Shown: positions 42,486 through 55,198, counted from the first letter of the stretch. The stretch: DNA of 64,000 nt from Ciona savignyi (GCA_000149265.1 CH002001.1:10574-74573), one strand, 5' to 3'. A program made the numbers and translations. Notes: a model not told the origin generated them from the letters alone.

Positions 42486-45400
42486 ATGACAATGAGTGGC
42501 AAAGTTTTAGTGAACGGAGCTAATTTGTATTATGAGAAAGTTGGATGTGGAGACCATGTTCTACTGCTTGTACCTGGTGCACTAGGTGAACTTGCTATTT
42601 GTGTTATTACTTTCATACATGTTATAATTTGATATGACATAAGAACTTAAAGGTTTACCATATTTTATTTCGAGTACAATTTTATTTTAGTTTACTTTTG
42701 TGTCATACACCAAAGAGTTTAGATCAATTAGGTACAAATTTTATTATACAACACTTTGATGTTTTTATGTGGGTATTTTCCCTTTTAATAAGTGGTATGT
42801 CTAGGAGTATACCAGTACATCAATGACTACTAATCCCACAAAATTCAGCATTATTTTTTTAATATTCATATATCTTGTCTGAACTACATATTTATCTTTG
42901 TGCCTGGAGAGCTTCATAACTTTAAAAATAACCCTTTAGTTTCTAATAGCAGAAAAAATACCCTAAAACAAGGTAAATGTGATTTTTAATTTCTAGTTTT
43001 TTTACATGCATCCACACATACTGCTTTGCTTATGGGTCTTCCAATAATAATTATAAAGTTAAACCATCATTTATTATTTTAACATAATGCAGAAAATGTC
43101 ATTAATATTATTTAATTTACTTTATATTTGGTTTGATTATAAACAACCAGCAAGAATAGTGAACAAATTTCATTTTTTGCTAAAACCTATGTTGGTCTTA
43201 TTTGAGGGTTCAGAAATGCAAGCGACATAACTTAATTTGATATTCCAAAAACTTATTTTATTTATTTTTACATTAATTATACATTTATGTTTTTATTAAA
43301 ATTCAAGTGTATTAGTATATAATATATATCATATAAATAAAATACTTTTTGTTACTTTATTTAGGATTTAACCCTTTAACTGCCGGCTGTTTTTCAGTTC
43401 ATTTTTCGGCTAAGTAACCTTAGGTTAGAGGCTTTTGTACACAAAACTATTAATGTAAGCATGATATGATCAACAGAAAAGTTGTTCAGTAATAAATTTT
43501 CTTTTTATTTGCATTAATAAAATTTCGATGACGTCATACATTCTGCAATGACGTCATGTGTTACTATTTAGATCAACAAAAACTATCTTTATTTCTCATT
43601 TACAAACAAAACAATATGTAGAAAAGTTATTTATGATTATCTTTGGAACATTTGTGTACTACTCTTTTTGTGATGACGTCACAACTTGACTGATGACGTC
43701 GTAATACGCAAATCGAAAAAATTTTTTTTTACACTTGCCCAATAAAACACAAACACATAGCCACAGCAAAACAAAACTGATGCAAAACATCTTCAAAAAG
43801 GTTCTTCATCGCTAGAACTACTCAAAAATGAAGCACAACTGCTTTTAGAATCATTATCAGCTCACAAAAGGACAGCTTCTTCTGTTTTTACCCTCCATAA
43901 GCTCAAAAAATAGCCTAATCCAAAATGTACAAGCCAAAAACGAATGGATTGTTTTCAAACTAACCAAGCGAACCATGACGACAATAGTTGAAAACTAATC
44001 GGGGACTAAAACCAAAATTAAAACTAATTAAAACAACCAAAACCACACATATATGTATACATTTTTTAAAACTCAAATAACTAAAAAATATCAAATGCAA
44101 ACCTATATATCATCTTATATTGGAAAACGCAGAAATTATTCAGCTCTCCAGCGCCATCTCACTGATCAAAATCGGTCGTATACTTTTCTACTTATGTAAT
44201 TTTCGGCAGTTAAAGGGTTAACAAATGTGTTAAAGGTTGCACCAAGACCGACTTCAAACCACAGCTTGAAAATTTGAATCGAGACAAGTTCACTGTGATT
44301 GGTTGGGATCCAAGAGGTTATGGCCAATCACGGCCTCCGAATAGAGAGTTTCATAATGACTTCTTATTTAGGGATGCAGATGATGCTGTTCAGTTAATGG
44401 AGGTGTGTTTTCAGATGCAAGATGTATTGTTTTCTTTGGCAAGGCCCTTGACGGACATTGCCTGAATCTATAAGTTTTATGGAAGAAAACTGTCTCATTC
44501 TGTATACAACTCATCGCAAAAACGTATCCTGAGTGTGGGCACAAAGTAATTTGTAAATTATTGATCCCCTGTGATACCTGGTACGTTAGTATCCTACACA
44601 TATACAAATGACAACCTATAAAACTGCTAATTATAATTTAACGCAAATTTCTAGAAACTTGGATTTAAAAGATACTCACTGCTGGGGTGGAGTGATGGTG
44701 CTAACATATCAGCCATTGTTGCTGCAAGGTGGAATGAGAGAGTCGATAAACTGGTAGTCTGGGGAGGAAACGCATATTTTACTCATCAGGAACTCGTTAT
44801 GTACCAAAGTATGAAACGCGTTTTTAAATTAAAATAAGATGTAGTTAAATTAAAAATATAAAAGTTGACAAGATTTTGGCAATATTTTTGTTGTCGCAAT
44901 GTTTTTTTATTTGAAAAAGTCGTTTAATTATTTTTATTTTAATATAATACATGTGTAGTTTAAACAATCAGTTAATATCTATATCAAATGGTGATTTCTA
45001 AAAATTAATATTTTTAAAAACAAGTTACTACGATAAGCCGGAAATCGTTACATTAAATGTTTGCTTCATTTTAGCTCAACAAATCTGAACAAACCAAGAA
45101 CTTAGCAGAAGTTTATATTTTGTTACTTTTTACACATTAAACAAATGAAAAGCATTAAGTCATGTCATAAACTACAAATGTGCTTGATTATTTCAGTACT
45201 GGCAGAGCTTTTTTATGATTAGTTGTTTTTGGATTAGGTATTCGTGATGTATCAAAATGGAGTAGTACCATGTTGAAACCAATGGTGGATGTTTATGGAA
45301 GAGAATATTTTGAAGAAACTTGGCATAATTGGATTGACATGTTCACTACAATGGCGGGTGACTCAAAATCTGATACCAACCTTTATATGGAGGTGAACAA

Positions 45401-46966
45401 GGCTTAAATATAATTTTTTGATGAAAAAAAAGGACATTGCCCGAACCCAGAGGAATAAGGGGTTCTACTCAATTAAAGGAACATGTGATTCATACAAAAC
45501 ACATTGTAATAGCTCCGGTAACATGACAGTAGGCGCGAGGTAATCTGACAATTGCTTACGTGTGTTAACGCCCCTTGCATTTTATCATTTACGGGAATAA
45601 ACATGAATATCTTATCCTCTTACATTTGAATATCGGTAATGAATTATCAAAAGGAGAAGGGTTTTTTGGTTGGTTTGAAAGTTTCATGTATGTTAGCGTA
45701 CATTATCTAGATGTATTGTCCCATTTCAGAACAACCAAATACTTAAAAATATTCAGATTAAAAAAAATTAATTATAGACATGCAGTACTAAAATTTATAT
45801 AAATACTTGCACAAACAAAACTGTATACATCAGGTATAAAATATACCACATGTGGTTAGAAAATCTGATGACTGTGCTTTGCTACAGTAGCATAGAGCAT
45901 TGTTTTCTTTGTTTTTAACATGTGGTTGCCAACCTAAAGTTTCAAAACATTTTTTTTACTAACAGGAATTAAACAAAATACAAGCTAAAACGCTTATTAT
46001 ACATGGTCAAAAGGATGCAATGGTCCCAGAATTTCAAGCCAAATATCTGAACAAACACATCAAGAATTCCAGGTTTTATTTTCAACTGTGAATATGCATG
46101 GCAATGTTATATATAACCACCCAATGCACATATATTTTGCAGGTACGAAACTGGTCCCTTTATTCAAATGTGTCCTTGGGCAAGGCACTTAACGGACATT
46201 TCCTGAACCCAGAAGATTAATGGGTACTACCAAATTGAAGGAACGTGTCTATCATATACAACACACTGCAATGCTCCAGTAACCCGACGATGGGCGTGAG
46301 GTGATCTAACAATTGCCCATGTGTTTGTTAACCACCTTGGTTTTCCTCCTAACGGGGATAAACATGAATATCCTATCACCAATACACGTATATTGGAGTG
46401 GACTAATGTTATAAAGTTGGAGTCAACCACCCAATACACATATAGTGGAGAGGACTATTTTAGCTTTTTGACTTCAGTTGGCTTGTAATTTTTTTATGTT
46501 AGTAATATGCTACTCATAGTGTGTCCAGGTTCTACCACCATCATTTTAATCAACTCCACAAGTATTTTTCAAGTTAAAGTCATTGCTCTTGTATAATAGT
46601 TCCCAATGCATACTTAACACACAGCATATTAGCCTCATTAGTGGAAGATATTAATTATGATAAAATGATATCTTCAATCGGGACGGACATTTTGTAAAAG
46701 TAATAGCTTCCAGCAAAATGTCCCATTTTCATTAATATGATATTCGTCAGGTTTTGTTCTGTTCAAATGCTAAAAAAATCGATAAAGCGACTAAGGAATG
46801 TTTAACTACCCAGGAATAAGTTTTGTTCGAAATAACGTAGATTTCCTTGACAGGTTAATATTGTGGGAGGATGGAAAACACAACCTACACCCTTCGATAT
46901 TCTGACAGATTTAATCAACTGGTTGATCAGTTTCTCACTGGAAACCTATCAAGCTCAAATCTTTAA
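42486..46966 (+). CDS. BPHL: BPHL, alpha/beta hydrolase (biphenyl hydrolase-like / valacyclovirase)
   Basis: Six exons: 42486-42585, 44236-44402, 44655-44808, 45238-45392, 45966-46072, 46854-46966. The protein (about 264 residues) follows vertebrate BPHL along its whole length: VNGANLYYEKVG, PGALG, the WDPRGYGQSRPP loop, nucleophile elbow GWSDG (exon 3), IRDVSKWS, the acidic-residue strand LIIHGQKDAMVP (exon 5) and the His region DGKHNLH (exon 6). Family members hydrolyse amino-acid esters such as valacyclovir. Human BPHL carries a mitochondrial targeting region; none is evident here. The last exon has one base too many (CCC at 46890-46892), which breaks the frame after GKHNLH. Removing it from consideration, the downstream frame reads on to the stop at 46964 exactly as expected for the family. 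This could be a sequencing/assembly error or a real lesion. Confidence 0.9.
43368..44221. mobile_element. piggyBac-like MITE in BPHL intron 1
   Basis: An 846-bp element (43372-44217) flanked by TTAA on both sides, with terminal inverted repeats CCCTTTAACTGCCG / CGGCAGTTAAAGGG. A TTAA target and CCCTTT ends are hallmarks of the piggyBac superfamily. No transposase frame is present. The interior has three perfect TGACGTCA palindromes (43529, 43549, 43674) and one TGACGTCG (43694). The right end lies 14 bases before BPHL exon 2. Confidence 0.88.
45425..45625 (+). repeat. SINE 3' part in BPHL intron 4
   Basis: Starts at 'aaaggacattgcccgaaccca' and ends in 'gggaataaacatgaatatcttatcc'. The tRNA-like head is missing. 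Confidence 0.75.
46141..46378 (+). repeat. SINE in BPHL intron 5
   Basis: Runs from the box-B-like 'aggtacgaaactggtc' through 'ccttgggcaaggcacttaac' to the tail 'aaacatgaatatcctatc'. It starts about 70 bases after the exon 5 donor. Confidence 0.8.
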
Positions 46967-47159
46967 AATTTATCATAACAATATTACGCCCTTTTTTCTT
47001 TTTTAAAATAATTGCTCTGCTAATATGATTCAAGTTTTAAAATGCATTAATAACCAGACAATGACAGATTTACTGTGTAGAAGGCTATGCACCGTTTTAA
47101 TATTTACCCTTGTTTTCTCATCTGCCTTTTTCCAATATGTTCATGATATATCACGCCAA

Positions 47160-48447
47160 TAAAACGCACAAAAGAATGACTTTACCGGACATACATGGTT
47201 AAGTCACTTATTGTACATTATTTTTTAATTTAGCATCGATGCCATGTTTTGTAATACTTCTGATTATTTCATATTAATTGCTGTTGTAATTATGCTGCCA
47301 TTTGGTCAAATATTAGTGCAAATTGATAATAAAATGATGGAGCTTTCTAATTTGGTTCCAGTCGATAAGTTGTGGTGATGAAACCAGTCACATTCCCATC
47401 GGCATGTATTAATCATGCTTCACCCTATACAACACACAAAATATACTCTCGGTTCTCCAATGGTTAAATTGCCCCTGTGACAAGTTATTCAACATATAAA
47501 GTACAGTGTTATTATTAACCTTTTAGAGTTTTAAATTAAAATGCAGCACCGTGTTTTGTTTGTTCTCTTAGCGAAATGTTGGATTTTATTTGGTCTTCTG
47601 CAAGTCAGAACTGCTTTTGTTTAATTTCAATTATTGTCTTAAAAAGTGAGACATTAAAACAAAGTAGTTACCGCTAATCAACGTGCTCGATCAAGTCTTG
47701 AGTTTTTGGTTAAGATAAGATCTTATTACTAAAAATTTCCTTCGCTCGAACCGATAAACCTGCAATGTTTAAGGAAGGCAGTATCTGGTCCTTTATTAAC
47801 CTAGGCCGAAGTCTCTTTTTTTACCCTTAAAACCTAGTATTGTCTCCTCTTAACTATGGAACATTCTTTATAATCAGTAGTTGCCAATGTTTTCTGTACA
47901 GATAAACTATACCCAAGTTAACAAATTATCCTACTCATAAATTGACCTTTTTTAAATAGAACAGTTAACAATCCAATATTAAAACAATCCTTAAAATCAA
48001 AATACCTACCACATTATGGTATTGAATGTGATATAATTCAAAACACTGAATAAGTAAAGGTCTGGGACAAGAAGGTAGTAAATTCAAGCAGCAAACTATA
48101 CCGACGTAGTAGAATATTTCACATTTACTTGGAACCTTTTGCTACGTGATAACATTCGAAAGCCATGTGAAAGAACGAAGTTGACACGTCAAGTCGCAGG
48201 TCTATACATATTACGTTAATCTTCTTTTGCCAAAATTTTGGTAAAGTGGCAAACTTAGCTCGGCAGAACAGGAAACCATATGTAAGAATTTACACACCAA
48301 TTCACCGTTTTTTATATAATCCGAAAAAGGCAATTTTACGCGATTTTGGTGTGATAACGAAATAGTATAAATTGTTTTGATAGCCAGTAGAACATTATAA
48401 TCGACAGTGGACGGTGGTAAGCTAGTATTGTACGGTATTCAAGCAAT
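47160..48447. other. Intergenic stretch between BPHL and the opsin
   Basis: An AATAAA at about 47158 is a candidate polyadenylation signal for BPHL, 190 bases after its stop. Otherwise no gene, clear repeat or RNA gene is seen. The opsin promoter should lie in the right half, but no specific site can be named. Confidence 0.4.
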
Positions 48448-51400
48448 ATGGAACTGTATGACAAATCTTTGAGAAGCATTTTTCTTCTACTTTTGAGCTG
48501 TTCAAGTAAGTAAGCATTGGCCTTTATACGCATTGGGCAACAGCTTTAGACATTTGTTTTTTTTATTGTAAAAATCTTGTGAGAAATAATTCAGTAAGGA
48601 CAATTGCCCACGAAGACTGAAATTTCACCGACACGTAAACTTGCATAATTTTTAACCGAGATTAGTTTCGATTGAATGATCGACTTCCTAAGACCCTATT
48701 TATGTAAAATTCCTTATAGTAATCGGCCCAGAACCATTTACGCCTGATTGACTATTGTTTGTTTAATATCTACAAAGTTAACTTATATAGGGTAGGCCTA
48801 AATCCATTTAAACGAGGTATTGGATGACTTCCAAGGGTATTTCGAAGATGTTCTGAGGCACTGTCGTGTCGTTAAATAGTCTGGGGACCATTCTATTCAC
48901 ACTTAAGACATATTATAGGCACATACGACTTATTTACAACCGCTTCTGTCTGTACCATTTAACTTTATTTCAGTGCTGCTTTGTTTTGTCGGGTATGGAG
49001 TCTACTTTGTTGTTATTTGGAGACGGAGGGACCTCAGGGACAAATATTCATGGATGACGTCATTGGCGTTGTCTGATGTACTCTTTACATGTAACATCGT
49101 GCCCGTTGTGGTTTCCATATTAAAAGGATCGTGGATTTTCGGAAAACTTGGTGGAACGGTAAATTGTCTTCTAGTATTATTTTACATATTTTCCCTTCCA
49201 GCGCTGTATGGTATGACTGTTTGAACACTGGTTTACAAGCAATAAATGCACTCGGAAAGATGGTGAATAGCATATTTGGTTTATGTTGGGCTATATTTGT
49301 TTTGTTGTGCGTTCAGCTAAAAACCCGTTAACGACCCACTTCCACTGCTAAAATGTACGTAAAAAGCAGAGATGGAAAACAGAAAATTCTGGATTTAATA
49401 TTCCACAAAAAGTCACTAACGAAAGCACCATTAATGCCTCCACTAATTATTTTCTATCATGGCAAGGTTTGAGTAATTAAAACCTTGTCTGTCCACAAAC
49501 ATACTACCAGTTTTGTTGCTGATGTGTTAATAAACCATATTCCTTTCAGATTAACGCGGTGGCCTCACTGAGTTTTGGATATATCAGTATAGGTGGAGCG
49601 ATGTTTATCTCGCTGGATAAGTTACATCGAGCCAACAAAAAAGGTACGAAGGGAGATTGTTATATATATTTCTTAACCAGTGTTTTATAAATACGTTTCG
49701 GGACGAACAGTATACCTCGGTAGAAATTATAAACCAAGTTTGAAAAAAATTACACAGCCGCTGTAACTTCATGTTAATATTCTCCTCACTTTTATTCTGG
49801 TGGTGATAACAGACTGCGGGCAAACGAAGAATTAAACCTTAGGGAAACCATAAATTTGCTCTACGGCAACATTTAAATCACTTAACACGTCGATAATTGA
49901 AAATGAAAACGAAAAGCTCGCTTAGGCTCCAGTTTAGTTTTAGTTTTTTTTATGTTTTTGCTGCTAAAATGCGATTTAAAGGGACACTTAAAGGCATTTT
50001 AAGTGAATATTAAAAAAAAATATTTAAAAACTCGTCAGACTGCCTCGTATCCATAGTCGGGCAACCGAACTTTTTACAGTGTTGTGGACAATGGAGACAT
50101 TATTTGATTTATAAATCATGGTTCCATTGTTTGCAATGTCCGCTTTAGGTCTTTTGCACTTGGACACAGCTGACCAGCTGGTGTCTGATTACACCAGCTT
50201 ATTAGCCTAACTAGCAAATATGAAGCCTTTGCCACCATGAACACAGTTCCAAAGCACAAATGTTAAACAAATTTTATTTTCATAGTTGGAAACACCCAGA
50301 CTAATTGCATAGTGAAGTCCTGGGTTGTTGGTTTAATTTGTGGGGTTTTACCCTATTTTGGACTCGGTCATTTTGAAGAAGCGACGGAAAACACGTTTGG
50401 TTGCCTCTTGGATCTCTCTAAGGCTGACTTGTGAGTCATGTTATGTGATATATATATACAACTTATCCCTTATGTTGTTTATTATAAGGCCACTAAAGTG
50501 ATATATAGGCTACCTAATATATATATATGTAGGATACCTAAGAGTAGATAAATATATTTCTATTGAACCCAATATATATTTTTTTTATTTAGTCATTGGC
50601 GTGTCTAAACTTAATTTTTTTGTATCTGAAATTAAATAAACGATCGTGGGAAACTTACATATCGATGATATTTTAAATGTATATATTTATATTTACTGTA
50701 TATATTTATGACACGAACAAACTTGAATGAACAAACTTTTTGAACAAACTTGAATGAACAAACACACATACTTAAATGAACAAACGAACAAACTTGAATG
50801 ACAGTGTTTTTACACCCAGGTCTTCCGTTGTATACATTATCGGAACCGCGTCCTTCTTTTTCATTTACCCCGTGCTCACAATGGTTTCCTCTTATCGTGA
50901 GCTGGAAAAGATCAAACCTTCTTTGGTGGGTTTTAAATTTCAATTCCTAAAAATACATATATTCTGTAACATGTTACCATATATTTAATAGTTTATTAAC
51001 CTTCCTTAGACCTAAACTGATATGCTTGGGGATGGTTGTTTGTTTTGTTGTAGTAACAACTCACGCTCGCGATCCAGCTTATAAAGTAAAAACCTGTCCA
51101 CCAACGTGTACGCTTTTGTTTGCAGACCCATGCTTTAATTTTTATGTATTAAACCTGTGTATGGGTTATTTGTAATATTACAATGATATAGAATTGGTAT
51201 TCCAACTTTGTTTAGTTATATGATTTTATCTGTTGCTCTTTTGCTGTACTCCTATCCTTACTTACATTATATTTTAGTTTATTCTGCATTCCCCTTGGTT
51301 ACAAACAGCAGTATATGAAGCAAATCATAAAGGAGTAAAAACGGCAAACCACGTCATTAAAGATGTATATAAATATAAAATTTTACGAAAGCGGCTGTTA

Positions 51401-52099
51401 AATCTAAGTAATATTACTATTTATTACAAAGAAATGTTTATAAATTTAACGATATAAAGCTAAGTTGTCTCGGCTTATTCGGCTAGTGTTTGTATATATT
51501 TGAATGCCATATCGACAGTTGATTTAAAACAACATTATATTTCAGAGCAACAAAGCGATACCTCTCGTTTTTATTGCAATGTACACACCATTCGCCATCC
51601 ACGCGACATTGGCTGTCGTCACTTCTCACGTCCCTTCTGAAGTCGAACTTGTAATTTCTCACGTGAGTTGCATACAATTTCAATATGTTGGTGTACCTGT
51701 GCCAGATGTGTGCTGGCAACGACCGTTCCCATGTAACTGTGCTAGAAAATTCACACGTTATGCTAGTGTGCTGGTGGATTAAATCATTTGTATGGCATTT
51801 GTTCGTCACCCCAAATGCAGTGGTTTCAAAACCGGCAATTTGCTAATCGATTTTGACTTGGGACCGTCGTTGCCAGGACCCAGTGGTTTAATGGATTTTG
51901 CAATAGCTAGCTTGATTCCTTTAGCATATTATAACCAAATGCATTAGCCAACCATTGCCCATGCTTTAACTTCCAGATTGGCCCAAAGATTTTAACCGGG
52001 TTAAATCCGCTCTTGTACATTGCATCCGAGCCGGAAATACTAGAAGAGGTTTATGATGCTATATTCTACGGAAAAGTTAAGACCCAGAAAGCAGATTAA
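48448..52099 (+). CDS. RGR-like: RGR-like opsin (retinal G-protein-coupled receptor type)
   Basis: Seven exons: 48448-48505, 48974-49173, 49550-49643, 50286-50430, 50820-50925, 51546-51662, 51977-52099; about 280 residues, seven hydrophobic segments. TM7 reads IGPKILTGLNPLLYIA, with Lys244 six residues before the Asn of NPxxY, the spacing of the retinal-binding lysine. Extracellular loop 2 (LGHFEEATENTFGCLLDLSK) matches the RGR pattern GWGHYDYEPLG..C..LDYSKGD. The DRY box is replaced by DKL, and no Glu is at the usual TM3 counterion position. RGR-type opsins act mainly as retinal photoisomerases. The exon 2 donor is chosen at 49173 (gtatta) rather than 49158 (gtaaat) because it adds Cys84, which pairs in family members with the loop-2 Cys (157 here) and gives the usual distance to the DRY position. 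The N-terminus is unusually short; an upstream exon cannot be excluded. Confidence 0.85.
50030..50215 (-). repeat. Degenerate SINE fragment in opsin intron 3
   Basis: 'aactcgtcagactgcctcgtatcc' to 'cttggacacagctgaccagctgg', an old - strand copy without a clear tail. Confidence 0.5.
50715..50802 (+). repeat. Short tandem repeat before opsin exon 5
   Basis: Imperfect copies of 'gaacaaacttgaat' and 'gaacaaac', about six in 90 bp, ending 17 bases before the exon 5 acceptor. Confidence 0.7.
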
Positions 52100-52824
52100 G
52101 TAGCATGTATTAGGCGTGGTGTACTACACGAATATGCTCCATGGATGAGTATATACAAAGCAGCAACTTTCGGATACGCCTGTTTGTCGGGGTACCATAT
52201 CTTTATTATCGACTAAAATAACCCAACCAAGTCGAATTTATTTTTTGATTACCATTTGGCAAATACTTTTTATATGGTAAACCCGTTTCGACTTAACAGA
52301 ACGCATCGCTTTTTTTTATTCGCTTATTGGCTTTTATATTTTACTGCAACAATGAATAACCCGTTGATTAAATGCTTTAAGTTTCCTTTTTACACTCTTT
52401 CTGGTGCTGCGATCCACAGCCTTTTCGTTGGGCATGCTAATATATGACACAATCGTCAAAACAAAATATTTTAGTTGTTTTATTACTACCACAAGTAAAA
52501 GTATGTTGCTGTATGTACGCCCTTGTCATATACTTGATTGCTTCGTTACACTGATTAAAATGTGGCATTTTGTTTCACCTGCTAAGCTTGATGTCAAGCA
52601 AATAAACATTTTTGTGTTCATTCCCCATAGGTCATGCTACAATAACAAATTTAATAGTTGTTGTTACCTAGTAAGGTTTAAGTATGCGCTCATAACACCT
52701 TTAGGTAGTTTGTTCTAAAGTTAGCGACGGCTAAGCTGTAAACACCCAAGGCTATCCGCATAGCCAACAATGTTGGCCATTATCGTGGAGGTTGTGTACA
52801 GATTGTAGCATAAATATATTTGGA
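52100..52824. other. Non-coding stretch after the opsin
   Basis: AT-rich sequence with short chance open frames. Nothing further can be supported. The opsin 3' UTR and poly(A) site must lie here, but no AATAAA stands out close to the stop. Confidence 0.4.
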
Positions 52825-52826
52825 AT

Positions 52827-52918
52827 AGGATAGGATATTCATGTTTATCCCCATGAATGGGAAAACCAAGGGGGTTAACACACGAGCAATCGTCAGATCG
52901 CCTCGCGACCTCACGCCG
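52827..52918 (-). repeat. Truncated SINE (tail end only)
   Basis: Begins ggaataggataggatattcatg and stops after 'cagatcgcctcgcg', keeping only about 90 bp next to the (TATCC)n tail. Confidence 0.8.
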
Positions 52919-53253
52919 ATTCAAACAACACTTTTGGTTCAAAAAACTCTTACTGCAAAATATACATAATTATATTCCCCATCGACTCCTAAAAAACCGT
53001 TCTCTAAATCGTGACGCGGGTTAATACGTCATGTTAACCGCTACGTCACGGACGTAGGTTGAAACACTTGTTGATGCATTACTTCTGACATTGACCATAC
53101 TTGGGTGTAAGAAGCTGGGAATGTTTTAGTAACGTGACAATTGTTTTCCTGGTTTGGGATTTTTTGTGATTTTTGAGGTTCGTGTGTCATATTTATCCCA
53201 TCCACAGAGCTTTCACTACATTAGAAGAAATTCCTGTAGTTCCAAAGAAAGTT

Positions 53254-53392
53254 GGATAGGATAGGATAGGATATTCATGTTTATCCCCGTGAGTGGGAAA
53301 ACCAAGGGGGTTAACACACGGGCAATCGTTAGATCACCTCGCGCCTACCGTCGGGTTACCGTGTGTTGTATATGATAGACATGTGAATTGTA
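53254..53392 (-). repeat. Truncated SINE
   Basis: Begins ggataggataggataggata and ends around 'gatagacatgtg'. The tRNA-like head is missing. Confidence 0.8.
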
Positions 53393-53737
53393 TGTCCAGG
53401 ACTTCGCAGAATTCGTGCGCTGAGACATTGTATTTAGGCGTTATATACTTACCTTCTTATACTAAATAAATTAAAAATGTGTTTCGTATACTAAAAATTA
53501 AAAGTATTGAAAACAGAAAATAAATCTATCATGTAAATTTCGGTTACTTAACTTAATTATTTTTTCGGATCATCATTATGAAAAATTTAATTCCATGCAT
53601 TTATGTAAATATAACGAGTGATGGAATAATATAAATAAGGAATTAACTAGGAAATCGGTGAAGGACCTTCACATTAAGAAATCAGTGACTTAATAGGAAA
53701 AAAACTGAGTTTTTAAAATAAAAATTTTCTATACCAA

Positions 53738-54020
53738 GGATAGGAAAGGATATTTATGTTTATCCTTATGAATGGGAAAACGCAATAGGCTTACACATGG
53801 GCAATCGTCGTCAGGTTACCTCGGGTCACCGGAGATATTACAGTGTGTTGTGTATGATTGGGCCGTTCCCCTAATTTAGTAGAACTCATCATTCCGCTAA
53901 TGTCAGGCAATGTCCGTTTTGCGCCTTTAAATAAGGACATAACCAACTAGCGACCAGTCTTAAATCTACAAACTTTCGGTTGGTAGTCGTCACGCTAACA
54001 CTTGTTATCCGACTGAGTTA
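53738..54020 (-). repeat. Nearly full-length SINE
   Basis: From 'aaggataggaaaggatatt' to 'gctaacacttgttatccgac', with all blocks recognisable but diverged. Confidence 0.75.
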
Positions 54021-54109
54021 ATTGTGTATGGTGTCCTATAATATGTTTTTCAATGTCATGGGGCGAATCCGCACACAAGTTCGGTTATTTATTTTACTGT
54101 AATTCAAAC

Positions 54110-54611
54110 TAAGGAGTTATGGTGCAGTAATTGCAACTATAATTGCCGCTAGGTGGTCGCGAGGAGATCTGACGATTGCACGTGTCTTAACCCCAGGGAT
54201 GAGATTTAGGAGGTTCGCATGGGTTCGGTCGAACCCGTTCTTGGAACGTCATTTTAATTATCGATCCAATTCTTGCTTTTTTACTGACATTAAACCTTTT
54301 ATAAAACATGTTGTCAGTAAGTACGATACAAAAGAAAACCTGTTCTTAAAGATTTTGAATCCCCTCACTGGTTAAAGCCCTTGGTTTTCCCATCCACAGG
54401 GATAATCATGAATATCGTTATCATATCCTTTTTAAACTTGACTTTTTCTGAGAAATTCAAAAAAAATGTCCAAGATTTAATTTAGGGGGTGATGCCATTC
54501 CAACTTAATATGGTGTTGCATATGTTAACACTGTATTACCAATTTTATAATACTAAAGAAATCAGCATGTGTAAATCTACAATTGACATTTTTATAATGC
54601 TTTTTTATTTA
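54110..54611 (+). repeat. Direct repeat, left copy beside the assembly gap
   Basis: About 500 bp from 'ggagttatggtgcagtaatt' to 'gcttttttattt', containing a SINE-like 3' part (cgaggagatctgacgattgcacgtg...ccacagggataatcatgaatatc) and an inverted motif gttcggtcgaac. The right copy is at 54735-55198. Confidence 0.85.
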
Positions 54612-54711
54612 NNNNNNNNNNNNNNNNNNNNNNNNNNNNNNNNNNNNNNNNNNNNNNNNNNNNNNNNNNNNNNNNNNNNNNNNNNNNNNNNNNNNNNNNN
54701 NNNNNNNNNNN
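54612..54711. other. Assembly gap (100 N)
   Basis: Exactly 100 Ns, the conventional size for a gap of unknown length. It lies between the two copies of a direct repeat. Confidence 0.99.
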
Positions 54712-54734
54712 TCTTTTTAATTTAATGAAACGAA

Positions 54735-55198
54735 GGAGTTATGGTGCAATAATCACAACTATAATTGCCGCTAGGTGGGCGCGAGGAGATCTGACGATTT
54801 CACGTGTGTTAACCCCAGTGATGGGATTTAAGAGGTTCGGTCGAACCCGTACTTGGAACGTCGGGATAATCACCGATCCGATTCTTGCTTTTTTACAGAC
54901 ATTAGACCTAGAGCCTGTTGTTAGTAAGTACAACACAAAAGAGAACCTGTTCTTAAGATTTTGAATGCCATCACTGGTTAAACCCCTTGGTTTTCCCATC
55001 CACAGGGATAATCATGAATATCCTTATTACACTTGACTTTTTCTGAGAAATTCAAAAGAATTGCGTAAGATTTTATTTGGGGGGTGATGCCATTCTAGTT
55101 TATTGTAGTGTTGCATATGTTAACACTGTATCACCAATTTTATAATACTAAAGAAATCAGCATGTGTAAATTTACAATTGACATAATGCTTTTTTATT
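54735..55198 (+). repeat. Direct repeat, right copy beside the assembly gap
   Basis: Repeats 54110-54611 with scattered substitutions and small indels, ending at the same 'gcttttttattt' word with which the left copy runs into the gap. Confidence 0.85.

Noticed and set aside
49085..49273. - strand open frame in the opsin region
   Set aside because: It is a shadow of the + strand opsin exon 2 and following intron, with no family match.
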